Assembly: GCA_030610255.1 (NCBI GenBank)
Contig: JAUWSB010000005.1
Location: 1 to 32,970, forward strand
Reading direction: 5' to 3'
Source of the DNA: Bacteroidota bacterium
GTDB taxonomy: Bacteria > Bacteroidota > Bacteroidia > Bacteroidales > JADFUO01
Length of the DNA stretch: 32,970 bases
The position numbers were made by a program, and so were the translations under genes. Numbering within the stretch: position 1 is the first letter of the stretch; each line of letters begins with the position of its first letter. This document shows positions 7,394 through 17,642 of the stretch, one piece after another. Below the pieces are notes generated by a model. That model worked only from the letters and a program-made list of their open reading frames with translations. It did no database searches and was not told the origin of the DNA.

Positions 7394-8725
7394 TTGAAAA
7401 CATTTAAATTAGGTGGGGTTCACCCTGCAGAAAATAAATTATCAAATAACAGCCCTATTCAGGTTCTTCCTATTCCGAAGCAGGTTTTTATTCCTGTTTC
7501 CCAAAGTTTAGGAGCCCCTTCAAAGCCGGTAGTAAACAAAGGTGACCAGGTTAAAGTTGGGCAGTTGATTGCCAAAGGTGAGGCATTTATTTCGTCAAAT
7601 ATACATTCATCCGTTTCAGGAAAAGTTTTAAAAATTGATAATATAACCGATCAAAGTGATTATCCAAAACAGACAATTTTTATTAATGTTGAGGGTGATG
7701 AATGGGACGAAAACATTGATAAATCAGATAAAGTAAAAAGAGAAATTACTTTATCAAAGGAAGAAATTATCAAGAAAATCCATGAAATGGGAATTGTTGG
7801 ATTAGGTGGGGCTGCTTTTCCATCGCATGTTAAATTAATGGTTCCTAAAGGTAAAAAAGCCAATCTGCTAATAATTAACGGAGTAGAATGTGAACCGTAT
7901 CTTACTTCCGATTATCGTTTAATGTTGGAAAAAGGTGAAGAAATTTTAATCGGGGCAACAATTTTAATGAAAGGTCTTGGTGTTAACAAAGCATTTATCG
8001 GTATTGAAAATAATAAGCCGGATGCTATTAAACATCTCACAAATTTGGCAAAAGATTTTGAAGGGATAGAAGTATTTTCTTTAAAAGTAAAATACCCGCA
8101 GGGAGGTGAAAAGCAACTTATCAAAGCATTGACAAACCGTGAAGTTCCTTCCGGAAAGCTCCCTGTTGAAGTTGGATGTGTTGTTAATAATGTTGGAACG
8201 GCTTTCGCTGTTTACGAAGCAGTACAAAAAAATAAACCTTTGTTTGAAAGAGTTGTTACAGTTACCGGAAAATCCATAAAAAACCCATCAAACTTTTTGG
8301 TAAGAATAGGCACACCTTCATCAGAATTAGTTGAAAAAGCCGGCGGACTTCCTGATGATACGGGAAAAATTATTAGTGGTGGCCCTATGATGGGAAAGGC
8401 ATTGAATATGATTGATGTTCCTATTGTAAAAGGTTCATCAGGAGTATTATTAATTGAAGATTCGGAAACAGAAAGGATGGCTGTAAAAAATTGCATTCGT
8501 TGTGCCAATTGTATTTCAGTTTGTCCCATGGGTTTAGAGCCTGTTCTTTTAGCACAATATTCTGAGAAAGAAATGTTTGAAAATGCTGAGAAGGAAAACA
8601 TTCTGGATTGTATGGAATGTGGTTCCTGTCAATATACATGCCCTTCCGGCAGACCATTGCTGGATTATATCAGATTAGGAAAATTTAAAGTTGGTGAAAT
8701 AATTAGAAACAGAGGAAAAAAATAG
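7394..8725 (+). CDS. rnfC: Rnf complex subunit C
   Basis: 'FKLGGVHPAENK', 'GLGGAAFPSHVKL', 'LIINGVECEPYLTSDYRLMLE', 'CIRCANCISVCPMGL', 'CMECGSCQYTCPS'; TTG start. Confidence 0.96.
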   Translation: MKTFKLGGVHPAENKLSNNSPIQVLPIPKQVFIPVSQSLGAPSKPVVNKGDQVKVGQLIAKGEAFISSNIHSSVSGKVLKIDNITDQSDYPKQTIFINVEGDEWDENIDKSDKVKREITLSKEEIIKKIHEMGIVGLGGAAFPSHVKLMVPKGKKANLLIINGVECEPYLTSDYRLMLEKGEEILIGATILMKGLGVNKAFIGIENNKPDAIKHLTNLAKDFEGIEVFSLKVKYPQGGEKQLIKALTNREVPSGKLPVEVGCVVNNVGTAFAVYEAVQKNKPLFERVVTVTGKSIKNPSNFLVRIGTPSSELVEKAGGLPDDTGKIISGGPMMGKALNMIDVPIVKGSSGVLLIEDSETERMAVKNCIRCANCISVCPMGLEPVLLAQYSEKEMFENAEKENILDCMECGSCQYTCPSGRPLLDYIRLGKFKVGEIIRNRGKK

Positions 8726-8730
8726 CATAT

Positions 8731-9771
8731 ATGAACTTACTTACGGTTTCGGGTTCTCCTCACATACATGGAGATAATTCAATTAAAAAAATTATGTATG
8801 GCGTTGTTTTTGCCATGATCCCAGCAATACTTATATCAGTTTACTTTTTTGGCTTGGATGCAGTTAAAGTATTACTGATTTCAGTTATTGCCTGTATGTT
8901 TTTTGAATGGGCTATTCAAAAATTTTTAATAAAAGGTCCCTTAACTATTAATGATGGCTCTGCATTGGTTACAGGTATTTTACTGGCATTCAATGTTCCG
9001 GGCAATTTACCGGTATGGATTATTATTATCGGAGCATTTGTTTCAATTGGCATTGCCAAGATGTCGTTTGGAGGTTTGGGAAAAAATCCTTTTAACCCTG
9101 CATTGGTAGGACGTGTTTTCCTTTTGATTTCTTTCCCTGTTCAGATGACAAGCTGGCCCAAACCGAATCCTTTATTTGCAAGAAAAGTGCTTGATGCAAT
9201 TACAGGACCTACACCTCTTGGAAATTTAAAAGAAGAATTGAAAGGAGGCAGAACCGTTCAGGATATTCTTGAACATGGCACTAAAATGATTGTTGACGGA
9301 AAGGAAGTGTTGTATCAGATTCCGGATTATGCTCAGGAACTATTAGGTAATATGGGTGGCTCCCTTGGTGAAATCTCGGCAGTTGCATTGATTATTGGTG
9401 CTATATATATGTTATGCAGAAAAATCATTACATGGCAAATACCTGTTGCATATCTGGGTTCTGTAATTGTTTTTACAGGAATTCTTTGGATTATTGATCC
9501 GAATATTTATATAAATCCGCTTTTTCATCTGGTTACAGGTGGTTTGATACTTGGAGTATTTTTTATGGCAACAGATATGGTATCAACACCAATGTCGTCA
9601 AAAGGGCAATTAATATTTGGATTGGGATGTGGAGTAATAACAGTAATTATTCGTGTTTGGGGAGCATACCCTGAAGGAGTGTCTTTTGCAATTTTGATAA
9701 TGAATGCATTTGCACCATTAATTAACAAAGGTTTTAAACCTAAAAGATTTGGAGAAACATTAAAAATCTAA
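8731..9771 (+). CDS. rnfD: Rnf complex subunit D
   Basis: 'VSGSPHIHGDNSIKKIMYGVV', 'ITGPTPLGN', 'FFMATDMVSTPMSSKGQLIFGLGCGVITVIIR'; NqrB/RnfD family. Confidence 0.95.
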   Translation: MNLLTVSGSPHIHGDNSIKKIMYGVVFAMIPAILISVYFFGLDAVKVLLISVIACMFFEWAIQKFLIKGPLTINDGSALVTGILLAFNVPGNLPVWIIIIGAFVSIGIAKMSFGGLGKNPFNPALVGRVFLLISFPVQMTSWPKPNPLFARKVLDAITGPTPLGNLKEELKGGRTVQDILEHGTKMIVDGKEVLYQIPDYAQELLGNMGGSLGEISAVALIIGAIYMLCRKIITWQIPVAYLGSVIVFTGILWIIDPNIYINPLFHLVTGGLILGVFFMATDMVSTPMSSKGQLIFGLGCGVITVIIRVWGAYPEGVSFAILIMNAFAPLINKGFKPKRFGETLKI

Positions 9772-9788
9772 AATCTAAAATTAATATC

Positions 9789-10421
9789 ATGGCAAAGAAA
9801 GAATCATCATTTTTAAATATGGTAATTACATTATTTGTTATTACAGGCGTTGCTTCGCTGGCTTTGGGAGGTGTTTATAATCTTACAAAAGAACCTATCC
9901 GGCTGGCAAAATTAGCAAAAGCAGAAAAAGCAATTAAGGAAGTTATACCCGGCTTTGACAGTTTAGAAATATTTACAGTAAAACCGGCAAACGGAACCGA
10001 CTCACTTATCTTTAACTGTGGTTATAAAAATAATAAATTGGTTGGTACTGCTGTTGAATCATATTCAAATAAAGGATATGACCCGACACAGATAAAAATC
10101 ATGGTTGGTTTTACGCCGGATGGTAACATTAACAATACTGCTGTTATTCAGCAGAAAGAAACACCGGGATTAGGTACCAAAATGACAAGCCCGAAGTTTA
10201 AAAACCAGTTTGCAGGGAAAAACCCAAAGAATTTTATTCTAAAAGTTAAAAAAGATGGTGGTGATGTAGATGCAATCACGGCTGCGACAATTAGTTCAAG
10301 AGCTTTTTGTGGTGCAATACAAAGAGCTTACGATGCTTATGAAAAAGAAAATAAGCAAAAAGTTCAAAACACAGAACAACAAACTCAGGATGTCATTACA
10401 GAAGAACAAAAAGAAAAATAA
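9789..10421 (+). CDS. rnfG: Rnf complex subunit G (FMN-binding)
   Basis: 'QQKETPGLGTKM' and FMN-binding motif 'DAITAATISSRAF'; operon position. Confidence 0.92.
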   Translation: MAKKESSFLNMVITLFVITGVASLALGGVYNLTKEPIRLAKLAKAEKAIKEVIPGFDSLEIFTVKPANGTDSLIFNCGYKNNKLVGTAVESYSNKGYDPTQIKIMVGFTPDGNINNTAVIQQKETPGLGTKMTSPKFKNQFAGKNPKNFILKVKKDGGDVDAITAATISSRAFCGAIQRAYDAYEKENKQKVQNTEQQTQDVITEEQKEK

Positions 10422-10431
10422 TTGGTTATAA

Positions 10432-10519
10432 GGAGTAATGGAGTAGTGGAATAGTGGAGTAGTGGAGTAATGGAGTAATGGAGTAGTGGAGTAATGGAGT
10501 AATGGAGTAATGGAATATA
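10432..10519 (+). repeat. 8-bp tandem minisatellite, about 11 copies of GGAGTART-like unit
   Basis: ggagtaat ggagtagt ggaatagt ggagtagt ggagtaat ggagtaat ggagtagt ggagtaat ggagtaat ggagtaat ggaatata. Confidence 0.95.
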
Positions 10520-10642
10520 TACTTGTATAGAAAATATTATTCCATTTTTCCATCATTACATTATTCCAGATTTGTTAGAGAGAGATGAATGAATAGATGC
10601 AATATCTAATACAATATATCTTGACACTTAAAACAATAAGAA

Positions 10643-11227
10643 ATGAATCAATGGAAAAATTTCAGCAAAGGATTTATAAAGGATAATCCTGTTTTTGTAT
10701 TGCTTTTAGGATTATGTCCTACATTGGCGGTAACTTCATCAGCAATTAACGGATTGGGGATGGGACTGGCAACAATGTTTGTACTGGTTTGTTCAAATAT
10801 GGTTATATCATTAATCAAAAATTTAATTCCCGATAAAGTTAGGATTCCATCTTTTATTGTAATTATTGCTTCTTTTGTAACTATTGTAGAGCTTATTATG
10901 GAAGGATTTGCTCCTGCACTTTTTGAAGCACTTGGGATATTTATCCCGCTTATTGTTGTAAACTGTATTGTTTTGGGCAGGGCAGAGGGCTTTGCTTCAA
11001 AGCAAAGTTTTATTTCTTCACTTATCGATGGATTAGGTATGGGATTGGGCTTCGCTTTTGCTTTAACTTTATTAGGTGCTGTGAGGGAAGCTCTTGGTAA
11101 TGGCTCAATATTCGGATATAAATTTATTGAAGGCGATGCCATTTTAGTATTTATTTTATCGCCTGGTGCATTTATCGTTTTAGGATATTTAATTGCGTTA
11201 CTTAACAGATTTAAAAAAACAATTTAA
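10643..11227 (+). CDS. rnfE: Rnf complex subunit E
   Basis: '[34 protein letters not shown]', '[14 protein letters not shown]', '[13 protein letters not shown]'. Confidence 0.95.
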   Translation: MNQWKNFSKGFIKDNPVFVLLLGLCPTLAVTSSAINGLGMGLATMFVLVCSNMVISLIKNLIPDKVRIPSFIVIIASFVTIVELIMEGFAPALFEALGIFIPLIVVNCIVLGRAEGFASKQSFISSLIDGLGMGLGFAFALTLLGAVREALGNGSIFGYKFIEGDAILVFILSPGAFIVLGYLIALLNRFKKTI

Positions 11228-11262
11228 AAAAATATTTTTTATCAAGAGTTAAATATAAAGTT

Positions 11263-11838
11263 ATGGAATATTTAATAATTATAATATCGGCAATTTTTGT
11301 TTCTAACATTGTATTAGCACAATATTTAGGAATTTGTCCTTTTCTGGGTGTGTCGGGAAAAGTTTCAACCTCTGTTGGGATGAGCGGGGCAGTATTATTT
11401 GTTATGACCATTGCTACGATTGTAACATGGTTGGTTTATCAATATGTATTACTGCCTTTTGGTATTACCTTTTTGCAAACTATTAGTTTTATTTTGATTA
11501 TTGCATCATTGGTTCAGATGGTTGAAATTATACTTAAGAAAGTCAGCCCTCCATTATATCAGGCATTGGGAATTTATCTCCCTCTTATAACTACAAACTG
11601 TGCTATAATGGGAGTTGCACTTCTTACTGTTGCAAAGCCTGATTTTGATTTACTGAAAGGTGTGGTTTTCGCAGTTGCAAGTGCTTTGGGATTCGGACTT
11701 GCAATGCTGCTTTTTGCCGGCATACGCGAACATCTTGACCTGATGGATGTACCAAAAGGAATGCGTGGAGTTCCGATTGCTTTGGTTACTGCCGGCATTT
11801 TAGCTCTTGCATTTATGGGTTTTACAGGATTGGTTTAA
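11263..11838 (+). CDS. rnfA: Rnf complex subunit A
   Basis: '[34 protein letters not shown]', '[16 protein letters not shown]'. Confidence 0.95.
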   Translation: MEYLIIIISAIFVSNIVLAQYLGICPFLGVSGKVSTSVGMSGAVLFVMTIATIVTWLVYQYVLLPFGITFLQTISFILIIASLVQMVEIILKKVSPPLYQALGIYLPLITTNCAIMGVALLTVAKPDFDLLKGVVFAVASALGFGLAMLLFAGIREHLDLMDVPKGMRGVPIALVTAGILALAFMGFTGLV

Positions 11839-11996
11839 TAATAATCCAATGCAATTTCAAAAATTATATTAAATTTGTCTGTGTAAATAGTGCCTGCAAG
11901 AAAACGCCTGATTTTTCAAGCACTAAATACATCTTTCGGAAATAAGCTTTTGATAGAGTACTTAGTGATAACTGAATAGATACAAAATATTATACT

Positions 11997-12683
11997 ATGT
12001 CAACAGATACCATCATTGAACTTGAAAACGTTTCGATTTTTCAAAAAAATGCCTTAGTATTATCTGATGTTTCTTTTAAGATAGACAAAGGAGAATTTGT
12101 TTTTTTAATCGGTAAAACAGGAAGTGGGAAAAGCAGCCTGTTAAAAACCATTTATGCCGATTTACCTTTAATTCACGGACAAGCTCATGTTACCGGATTT
12201 GATTTAAATAAAATTAAGACAAAAGATATTCCTTTTCTGAGAAGGAAATTAGGGATTGTTTTTCAGGATTTTCAATTATTGAGCGACAGGACGGTAAGTG
12301 ATAATTTATTGTTCGTGATGAAAGCAACCGGATGGAAAGATAAGAAAAAAATGAAGAGCCAAATACAAGATACATTAACAAAAGTAGGGTTAGGAACAAA
12401 GGGATTTAAAATGCCTCATCAGTTATCCGGTGGTGAGCAGCAGCGTGTTGCAATTGCAAGGGCACTTATTAATAATCCGGAAATAATACTGGCTGATGAG
12501 CCAACAGGAAATTTAGACCCTGAAGCATCAAATAGTCTAATGCACTTATTATTGGAAATAAGTCAGGCAGGGAGGGCTGTTTTTATGGCAACTCATAACT
12601 ATAACTTAATCCATAAATTTCCTTCAAGAATTGTAAAATGTGAAAACGGGAAAATTATAAATTCAGGAAATATAACTAATTAA
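11997..12683 (+). CDS. ftsE: FtsE-like cell-division ABC transporter ATP-binding protein
   Basis: Walker A 'GKTGSGKSSLL', signature 'LSGGEQQRVAIARAL', Walker B 'EIILADEPTGNLDPE'; FtsE-like length and composition. Confidence 0.75.
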   Translation: MSTDTIIELENVSIFQKNALVLSDVSFKIDKGEFVFLIGKTGSGKSSLLKTIYADLPLIHGQAHVTGFDLNKIKTKDIPFLRRKLGIVFQDFQLLSDRTVSDNLLFVMKATGWKDKKKMKSQIQDTLTKVGLGTKGFKMPHQLSGGEQQRVAIARALINNPEIILADEPTGNLDPEASNSLMHLLLEISQAGRAVFMATHNYNLIHKFPSRIVKCENGKIINSGNITN

Positions 12684-13790
12684 TCGTTCAGCACTTATTT
12701 TGTTGGAATAAAGTCCGTTTAGTTTTTGCTTGCGAAGTTCTATCTGATCTTCATCAAAATCATCTTTAAAAATGGTTTTTAACTTATTTTTTAATTGAAA
12801 GGAATTATTGGCGATTACACACAAATCATTCAGTAATGTACCGTTAAGCATTTTTTCGTTTACCAAACAAAAACGTCCGTTATAAAGAGTGTTCAGTAGT
12901 TTTAGCTTTAATCCCGTTGCCTGAAATGTAACTAAAACATTTACATGAGCATCCCTGATCAGTTCAAACATTTTTTCATCATCAGGATTTGATATAAGTT
13001 TAACATTCGGTTTTGAATCAATTAGCTTTTTTATTTGTTCTGGAGGGTTCATACCGGCAACTACCAATGGAAAATCAAGGTCATTAAAAACCTCATTGAT
13101 AAGGAATGAAGCTGCATGGGCATTTTCAGCAACTTCAATATTTCCATGATATAATGCATATTTACCAGTACCTGGTTTAATATCAGGATTTTCGTTTCTG
13201 TGGAAACTTGGCAGGTAAACTACTTTGTTGTTTTTAAAGTGTTGCTGTAAGTATTCAGTGTCTTTTTGTGAAACAACAAGCATCAAATCAGCATGTTTTA
13301 ACACATTTTGATACAATCTTAATTTTATACTTTCAATAATAAAATAAAATTTATTGTAAAGATTTTTGTCAACCTTAAATAAATTATAATAATACCTGTG
13401 TTCAATATTACTTTCGCGGTATATTTTTATTCTGTTTTTTAAACGGGCATCATCAATATAAAAACAACTGTGCATGCCTTCAAAAATAATCGGATAATCG
13501 TTTTTAAGTAAGTTGGTAATTAATTCATCCGATTTGCGGCTTGAAACGATGTATGGTTTTAAGCTGAATGCTGATGAAAGACCGGTTTTTCTTCTGTAAT
13601 AATTAACACTTTCGCAATATTTGTTGAGTTCTTTTGTACGGTCTCTGCCCGGATATTCAATGCAATGCAAATGAATTTTTATACCATTTTGATGAAGGGC
13701 TTTTATCTTGTAGAAAACATCTATAACACCTCCGTAATTTGGTGGATAAGGAATATCAAACGAAACAATATGTATATGTTTTTCAGGCAT
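12663..13790 (-). CDS. Glycosyltransferase family protein
   Basis: '[35 protein letters not shown]', '[24 protein letters not shown]', '[21 protein letters not shown]'. Confidence 0.8.
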   Translation of the reverse strand: MPEKHIHIVSFDIPYPPNYGGVIDVFYKIKALHQNGIKIHLHCIEYPGRDRTKELNKYCESVNYYRRKTGLSSAFSLKPYIVSSRKSDELITNLLKNDYPIIFEGMHSCFYIDDARLKNRIKIYRESNIEHRYYYNLFKVDKNLYNKFYFIIESIKLRLYQNVLKHADLMLVVSQKDTEYLQQHFKNNKVVYLPSFHRNENPDIKPGTGKYALYHGNIEVAENAHAASFLINEVFNDLDFPLVVAGMNPPEQIKKLIDSKPNVKLISNPDDEKMFELIRDAHVNVLVTFQATGLKLKLLNTLYNGRFCLVNEKMLNGTLLNDLCVIANNSFQLKNKLKTIFKDDFDEDQIELRKQKLNGLYSNKISAERLISYIS

Positions 13791-14898
13791 AAGATTTATA
13801 AACTTCCATTAAAATTTTTTCTTCGTTTTCCCAGAATAATTTCGTTGCTGCAAACTTAAGATTTTCTTTCCATCTATACAATTTTTTCGGATTATTTAGT
13901 ATGTTATTGATTTTTTCTGCAATATGTTTGGGGTCATGGTTATCTATAGTTTCACCAATATCATATTTATCAATAATCTTTTTTATTTCAATTAGTTGTG
14001 ATGCAAGTACAGGAACTCCGGCATTTATATAATCAAAAAGTTTGTTGGGTAAGCTATACCTGTAATTGATGTTTGTATCCTTATCAATTGTAAGTCCTAA
14101 ATCGGCAAACACAGTGTAATTGTATAATTTATCAAAAGGCTGTTTGGGGATAAATATTATCTTGTTGTCAAGATTTAATTCCTTAGAAGTTTTTTTCAGG
14201 ATGTCAATTACATCACCTCCTCCAATTATAAGCAATACCGCATCATTTACATACTGCATTGCTTCTACAAGTTCTTCGGTGCCCCGTTGAATATTAATTC
14301 CTGCTCCCTGAAGTAAAATGATTTTTTTATTTTTTGGAAGATTCAGGTCTTCCTTAGTTTTTGTTATTTTAAATTTATTTTTTGGAGATATGTTTCTTAC
14401 AACCTTTACATCAACTCCATATTCATTTTTGTATAATTGAGCAATTGAATCATTAACAGTAAAAACATGCTTAAGTTTCGGGAAAATATTTTTTTCAATG
14501 GTCTTCCAGATTTTTTGAACGGTTTTTCTGTTTATCAGTTCTGGGGTTTCAGTAAAATATTCATGGCTGTCATAAACAATTGGAATTCTTTTTATTTTAT
14601 GAATTAAATAATTTGGTAATAATGTGTCAAGGTCATTTGACACCAGAAGATTTGCTTTATGAAATATAAGATATAAAAACAACCGGATATTATATTCTGA
14701 ATAAAAAAGAGGTCCTTTCTCAAAGATGAGTTGCATACGTTTGGTTTTGTATGCTCTTTTTTCAAGTTTTTGGCTATCATGTTTTACACGACCTACAAGC
14801 CTTACATCAAATCCTAACTTAACCAGAGTCATACAAGTTTTATCAACTCTTTGGTCGGTTGACAAATCATTAATTACCGAAACTATTACTTTCTTCAA
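13783..14898 (-). CDS. Glycosyltransferase family 4-like protein
   Basis: '[28 protein letters not shown]', '[15 protein letters not shown]', '[22 protein letters not shown]'. Confidence 0.88.
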   Translation of the reverse strand: MKKVIVSVINDLSTDQRVDKTCMTLVKLGFDVRLVGRVKHDSQKLEKRAYKTKRMQLIFEKGPLFYSEYNIRLFLYLIFHKANLLVSNDLDTLLPNYLIHKIKRIPIVYDSHEYFTETPELINRKTVQKIWKTIEKNIFPKLKHVFTVNDSIAQLYKNEYGVDVKVVRNISPKNKFKITKTKEDLNLPKNKKIILLQGAGINIQRGTEELVEAMQYVNDAVLLIIGGGDVIDILKKTSKELNLDNKIIFIPKQPFDKLYNYTVFADLGLTIDKDTNINYRYSLPNKLFDYINAGVPVLASQLIEIKKIIDKYDIGETIDNHDPKHIAEKINNILNNPKKLYRWKENLKFAATKLFWENEEKILMEVYKSYA

Positions 14899-15079
14899 TT
14901 TGCTGCTAATGATTAAACTTTTCAGTTGATTGCTAAAGTTTCTGGTTAGCTAATTTATATTATAAAACTTATTTTGTAAAATATTATTATTCAATAAAAC
15001 ATTTTATCTTTGGAGAGGTTTTTGTTTCTTTATTACTTTGCACTCATATTTGATTAAAAAAAACTAATAATAATTATAA

Positions 15080-17020
15080 ATGAATAGACTTCTTGTATTA
15101 ATATTATCATTATTTATTTTTTCAAATGCTGTACCGGCAATGTATATTAATACAAAAATTGACAGCCTTAACAGCCTTCTTGAAACTTCTACCGACTCAG
15201 AAAAAATCGAAATCTTTAATGAATTGAGTAAAGCTTATGACACAATATCTTATAACAAATCATTAGATTATGCAAAACAAGCGTTTGAATTAACAAAAAA
15301 ATTTAGAAGTAAAGAAGATGTTGCTACTTCTTTAGACAAGGTTGCGAGAATATATTATTTCTTAACCAATTACGATGAATCAATTAATTATTTTATTGAA
15401 TCATTGAAAATGAGAGAAAAAATTGGCGACCAAAAAGCAATTGCACAATCTTATAATAATCTTGGAGTTGTTTATCTGAATTTAGAAAACGATACTAAAA
15501 CATTAGAATATTTGCAAAAAGCATGGGACTTGAGTGAGGAGATTAGTGATGATGAGCTTATGAAAAAAACCGCTAACAATTTGGGGATTGTTTATATGAA
15601 ATTGTCCAACTATGATAAGTCATTGGAATATTATCGGAAAGCATTAAATTTAACTAAAGAAACAGATTTTAAACAACTATCCGTTTGTTTAAATAATATC
15701 GGTATGATTTATTGGTATTTAAAAAATTATGATAAAGCATTAGAATACTACCTGGATGCTTTAAAAATAAATGAAGAAGAAAAATATAAATGGAGTATTT
15801 CCAATACTTCAAGAAATATCGGGATAATTTATATAGAATTTCATAATTATAACAAAGCATCTGTATATCTTGAAAAGGCTTTAAAAATAGCTGAAGAAAT
15901 TGATTCAAAACACTTAATTAAAGATTGCTATAATTCTTTTTCCGAATTATATTTTAAAGAAGATAATTACAAAAAAGCTTACGAATATCATGAAATGTAT
16001 TCAAAAGTTAAGGATAGTATTTTTACAAAAGAACTTAGAAAAAATATTGCAGAATTAGAAGTGAAATTTGAAACTGTAGAAAAAGAAAAGGAAATTGAAA
16101 TTTTAAAAAAAGAAAAAGAGATTAATGCTTTAAAATTAAAAAACAATAAAAATCAAAATATTTTATTAATAATTGTTTTATCATTTATTGTATTATTAAT
16201 CATTATATTATATAGCCAGTATCTTCTTAAAATGAAAACTAACAAGCTCCTTGAAGCTAAAAATCAACAACTAAATATCGCCATTGAAAAAATATCAAAA
16301 TCGGAAGCAGACCTTAAAAAATTAAATACAACAAAAGATAAACTATTCTCAATTCTCAGTCATGACTTACGGAGTTCCTTCAGTTCCATTCTTGGCTTCT
16401 CCGAGATGTTATATTATGAAACTGGAAATTTTGATGCAGCCCAAATAAAAGAAATTGCTGCAACTATATATGAAACCAGTCGGGAAACCTTTGATCTTTT
16501 GGACAACCTGCTCGAATGGTCAAGGGCACAAACCGGCAGTATTAATTTAATACATGAAAATATTCATCTTAAAGATTTGGTTAACAGTACAGTTGATTTA
16601 TTGGCGAATAGTGCCAAGAAAAAAAATATTATTATTTCAAATGAAATCCCGGAACAAATACATATTTTTACAGATAATAATACGATAAATACTGTTTTAA
16701 GAAATTTACTTTCAAATGCCATTAAATTCACTCACCAAAAAGGAAAAGTAAAAATTACAGCCCGTGATATTGATGATTTTATTGAAATTACGATAGCTGA
16801 TTCCGGTATAGGAATAAAGCCGGAAGACATTAAAAAACTCTTCGGGATAGATATAGGATTTTCCACAGTTGGTACAGACAATGAAAAAGGTACGGGATTG
16901 GGATTGATTTTATGTAAAGAATTTATTGAAAAAAACAATGGTAGAATTTGGGTAGAAAGTGAATTGGGAAAAGGAAGCAATTTTATATTTACACTTCCGA
17001 AGGCAAAGACAACTGACTGA
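15080..17020 (+). CDS. TPR-repeat sensor histidine kinase
   Basis: Tandem TPRs ('YNNLGVVYLNLENDTKTLEYLQKA...'), coiled coil and TM helix, HisKA 'FSILSHDLRSSFSSILGFSEML', HATPase '[10 protein letters not shown]', 'DSGIGI', 'GTGLGLILCKEF'. Confidence 0.93.
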   Translation: MNRLLVLILSLFIFSNAVPAMYINTKIDSLNSLLETSTDSEKIEIFNELSKAYDTISYNKSLDYAKQAFELTKKFRSKEDVATSLDKVARIYYFLTNYDESINYFIESLKMREKIGDQKAIAQSYNNLGVVYLNLENDTKTLEYLQKAWDLSEEISDDELMKKTANNLGIVYMKLSNYDKSLEYYRKALNLTKETDFKQLSVCLNNIGMIYWYLKNYDKALEYYLDALKINEEEKYKWSISNTSRNIGIIYIEFHNYNKASVYLEKALKIAEEIDSKHLIKDCYNSFSELYFKEDNYKKAYEYHEMYSKVKDSIFTKELRKNIAELEVKFETVEKEKEIEILKKEKEINALKLKNNKNQNILLIIVLSFIVLLIIILYSQYLLKMKTNKLLEAKNQQLNIAIEKISKSEADLKKLNTTKDKLFSILSHDLRSSFSSILGFSEMLYYETGNFDAAQIKEIAATIYETSRETFDLLDNLLEWSRAQTGSINLIHENIHLKDLVNSTVDLLANSAKKKNIIISNEIPEQIHIFTDNNTINTVLRNLLSNAIKFTHQKGKVKITARDIDDFIEITIADSGIGIKPEDIKKLFGIDIGFSTVGTDNEKGTGLGLILCKEFIEKNNGRIWVESELGKGSNFIFTLPKAKTTD

Positions 17021-17129
17021 ATATCTGCGACTGATATTGTGTTTAAAAAATATTACGGATAAAGTCTCCTAAGATTGAATAGCTAATTGTAATATTGAAA
17101 TAGTTAATAAAAACGCCTTGTAACGTGGG

Positions 17130-17546
17130 ATGACAGATCAATATACAAAAAAGAATGATAAAAGAAAAATAACGAGCAATTTCATAAGGCGAGTAATGAT
17201 TATTGCAGGAAGTTTCTTTGTGGGGCTTGGAATTCTTGGAATATTCTTACCTATTTTGCCTACTACTCCATTTCTTTTACTTGCTGCTGCATGCTATGCT
17301 AAAAGTTCAGAAAGGTTTTACAATTGGCTCATAAATAACAAATGGCTGGGAAATTACATTAAAAATTATCGTGAAGGAAAGGGGGTGCCATTAAAAGTAA
17401 AGGTTTTATCTATTTCTTTTTTATGGTTAACAATAGGGTATTCAGTTGTTTTTGCAGTTAACACTTTTCTAATTCAAGTCATTTTAATTCTAATAGCTAT
17501 TGGCGTTACTATACATATTCTCTCTATCCGAACTTTAAAAAAATGA
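17130..17546 (+). CDS. YbaN/DUF454 family inner membrane protein
   Basis: 'GLGILGIFLPILPTTPFLLLAAACYAKSSERFYNWLINNKWLGNYIKNYREGKGVPLKVK'. Confidence 0.9.
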   Translation: MTDQYTKKNDKRKITSNFIRRVMIIAGSFFVGLGILGIFLPILPTTPFLLLAAACYAKSSERFYNWLINNKWLGNYIKNYREGKGVPLKVKVLSISFLWLTIGYSVVFAVNTFLIQVILILIAIGVTIHILSIRTLKK

Positions 17547-17642
17547 AAAGTATATGATAGTAAACGCTTGAAAGGTTCTGCAGTCAGGCAACTACCGATA
17601 CACCAGTCCTATTAATTTAAAATTTAAAAAAAGGAACTTTTT

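Noticed and set aside
10432-10519. CRISPR array
   Set aside because: 8-bp units are contiguous with no spacers; no cas genes in the window.
10296-10556. 86-aa minus-strand ORF with 'LLHYSTTPLLHYSTTPLFHYS' repeats
   Set aside because: Translation of the 8-bp minisatellite antisense to rnfG; repeat artefact, not a protein.
17560-17640. Possible tRNA-like segment ('ggttctgcagtcaggcaactaccgatacacca')
   Set aside because: No cloverleaf could be assembled by eye and no acceptor-stem pairing was found.
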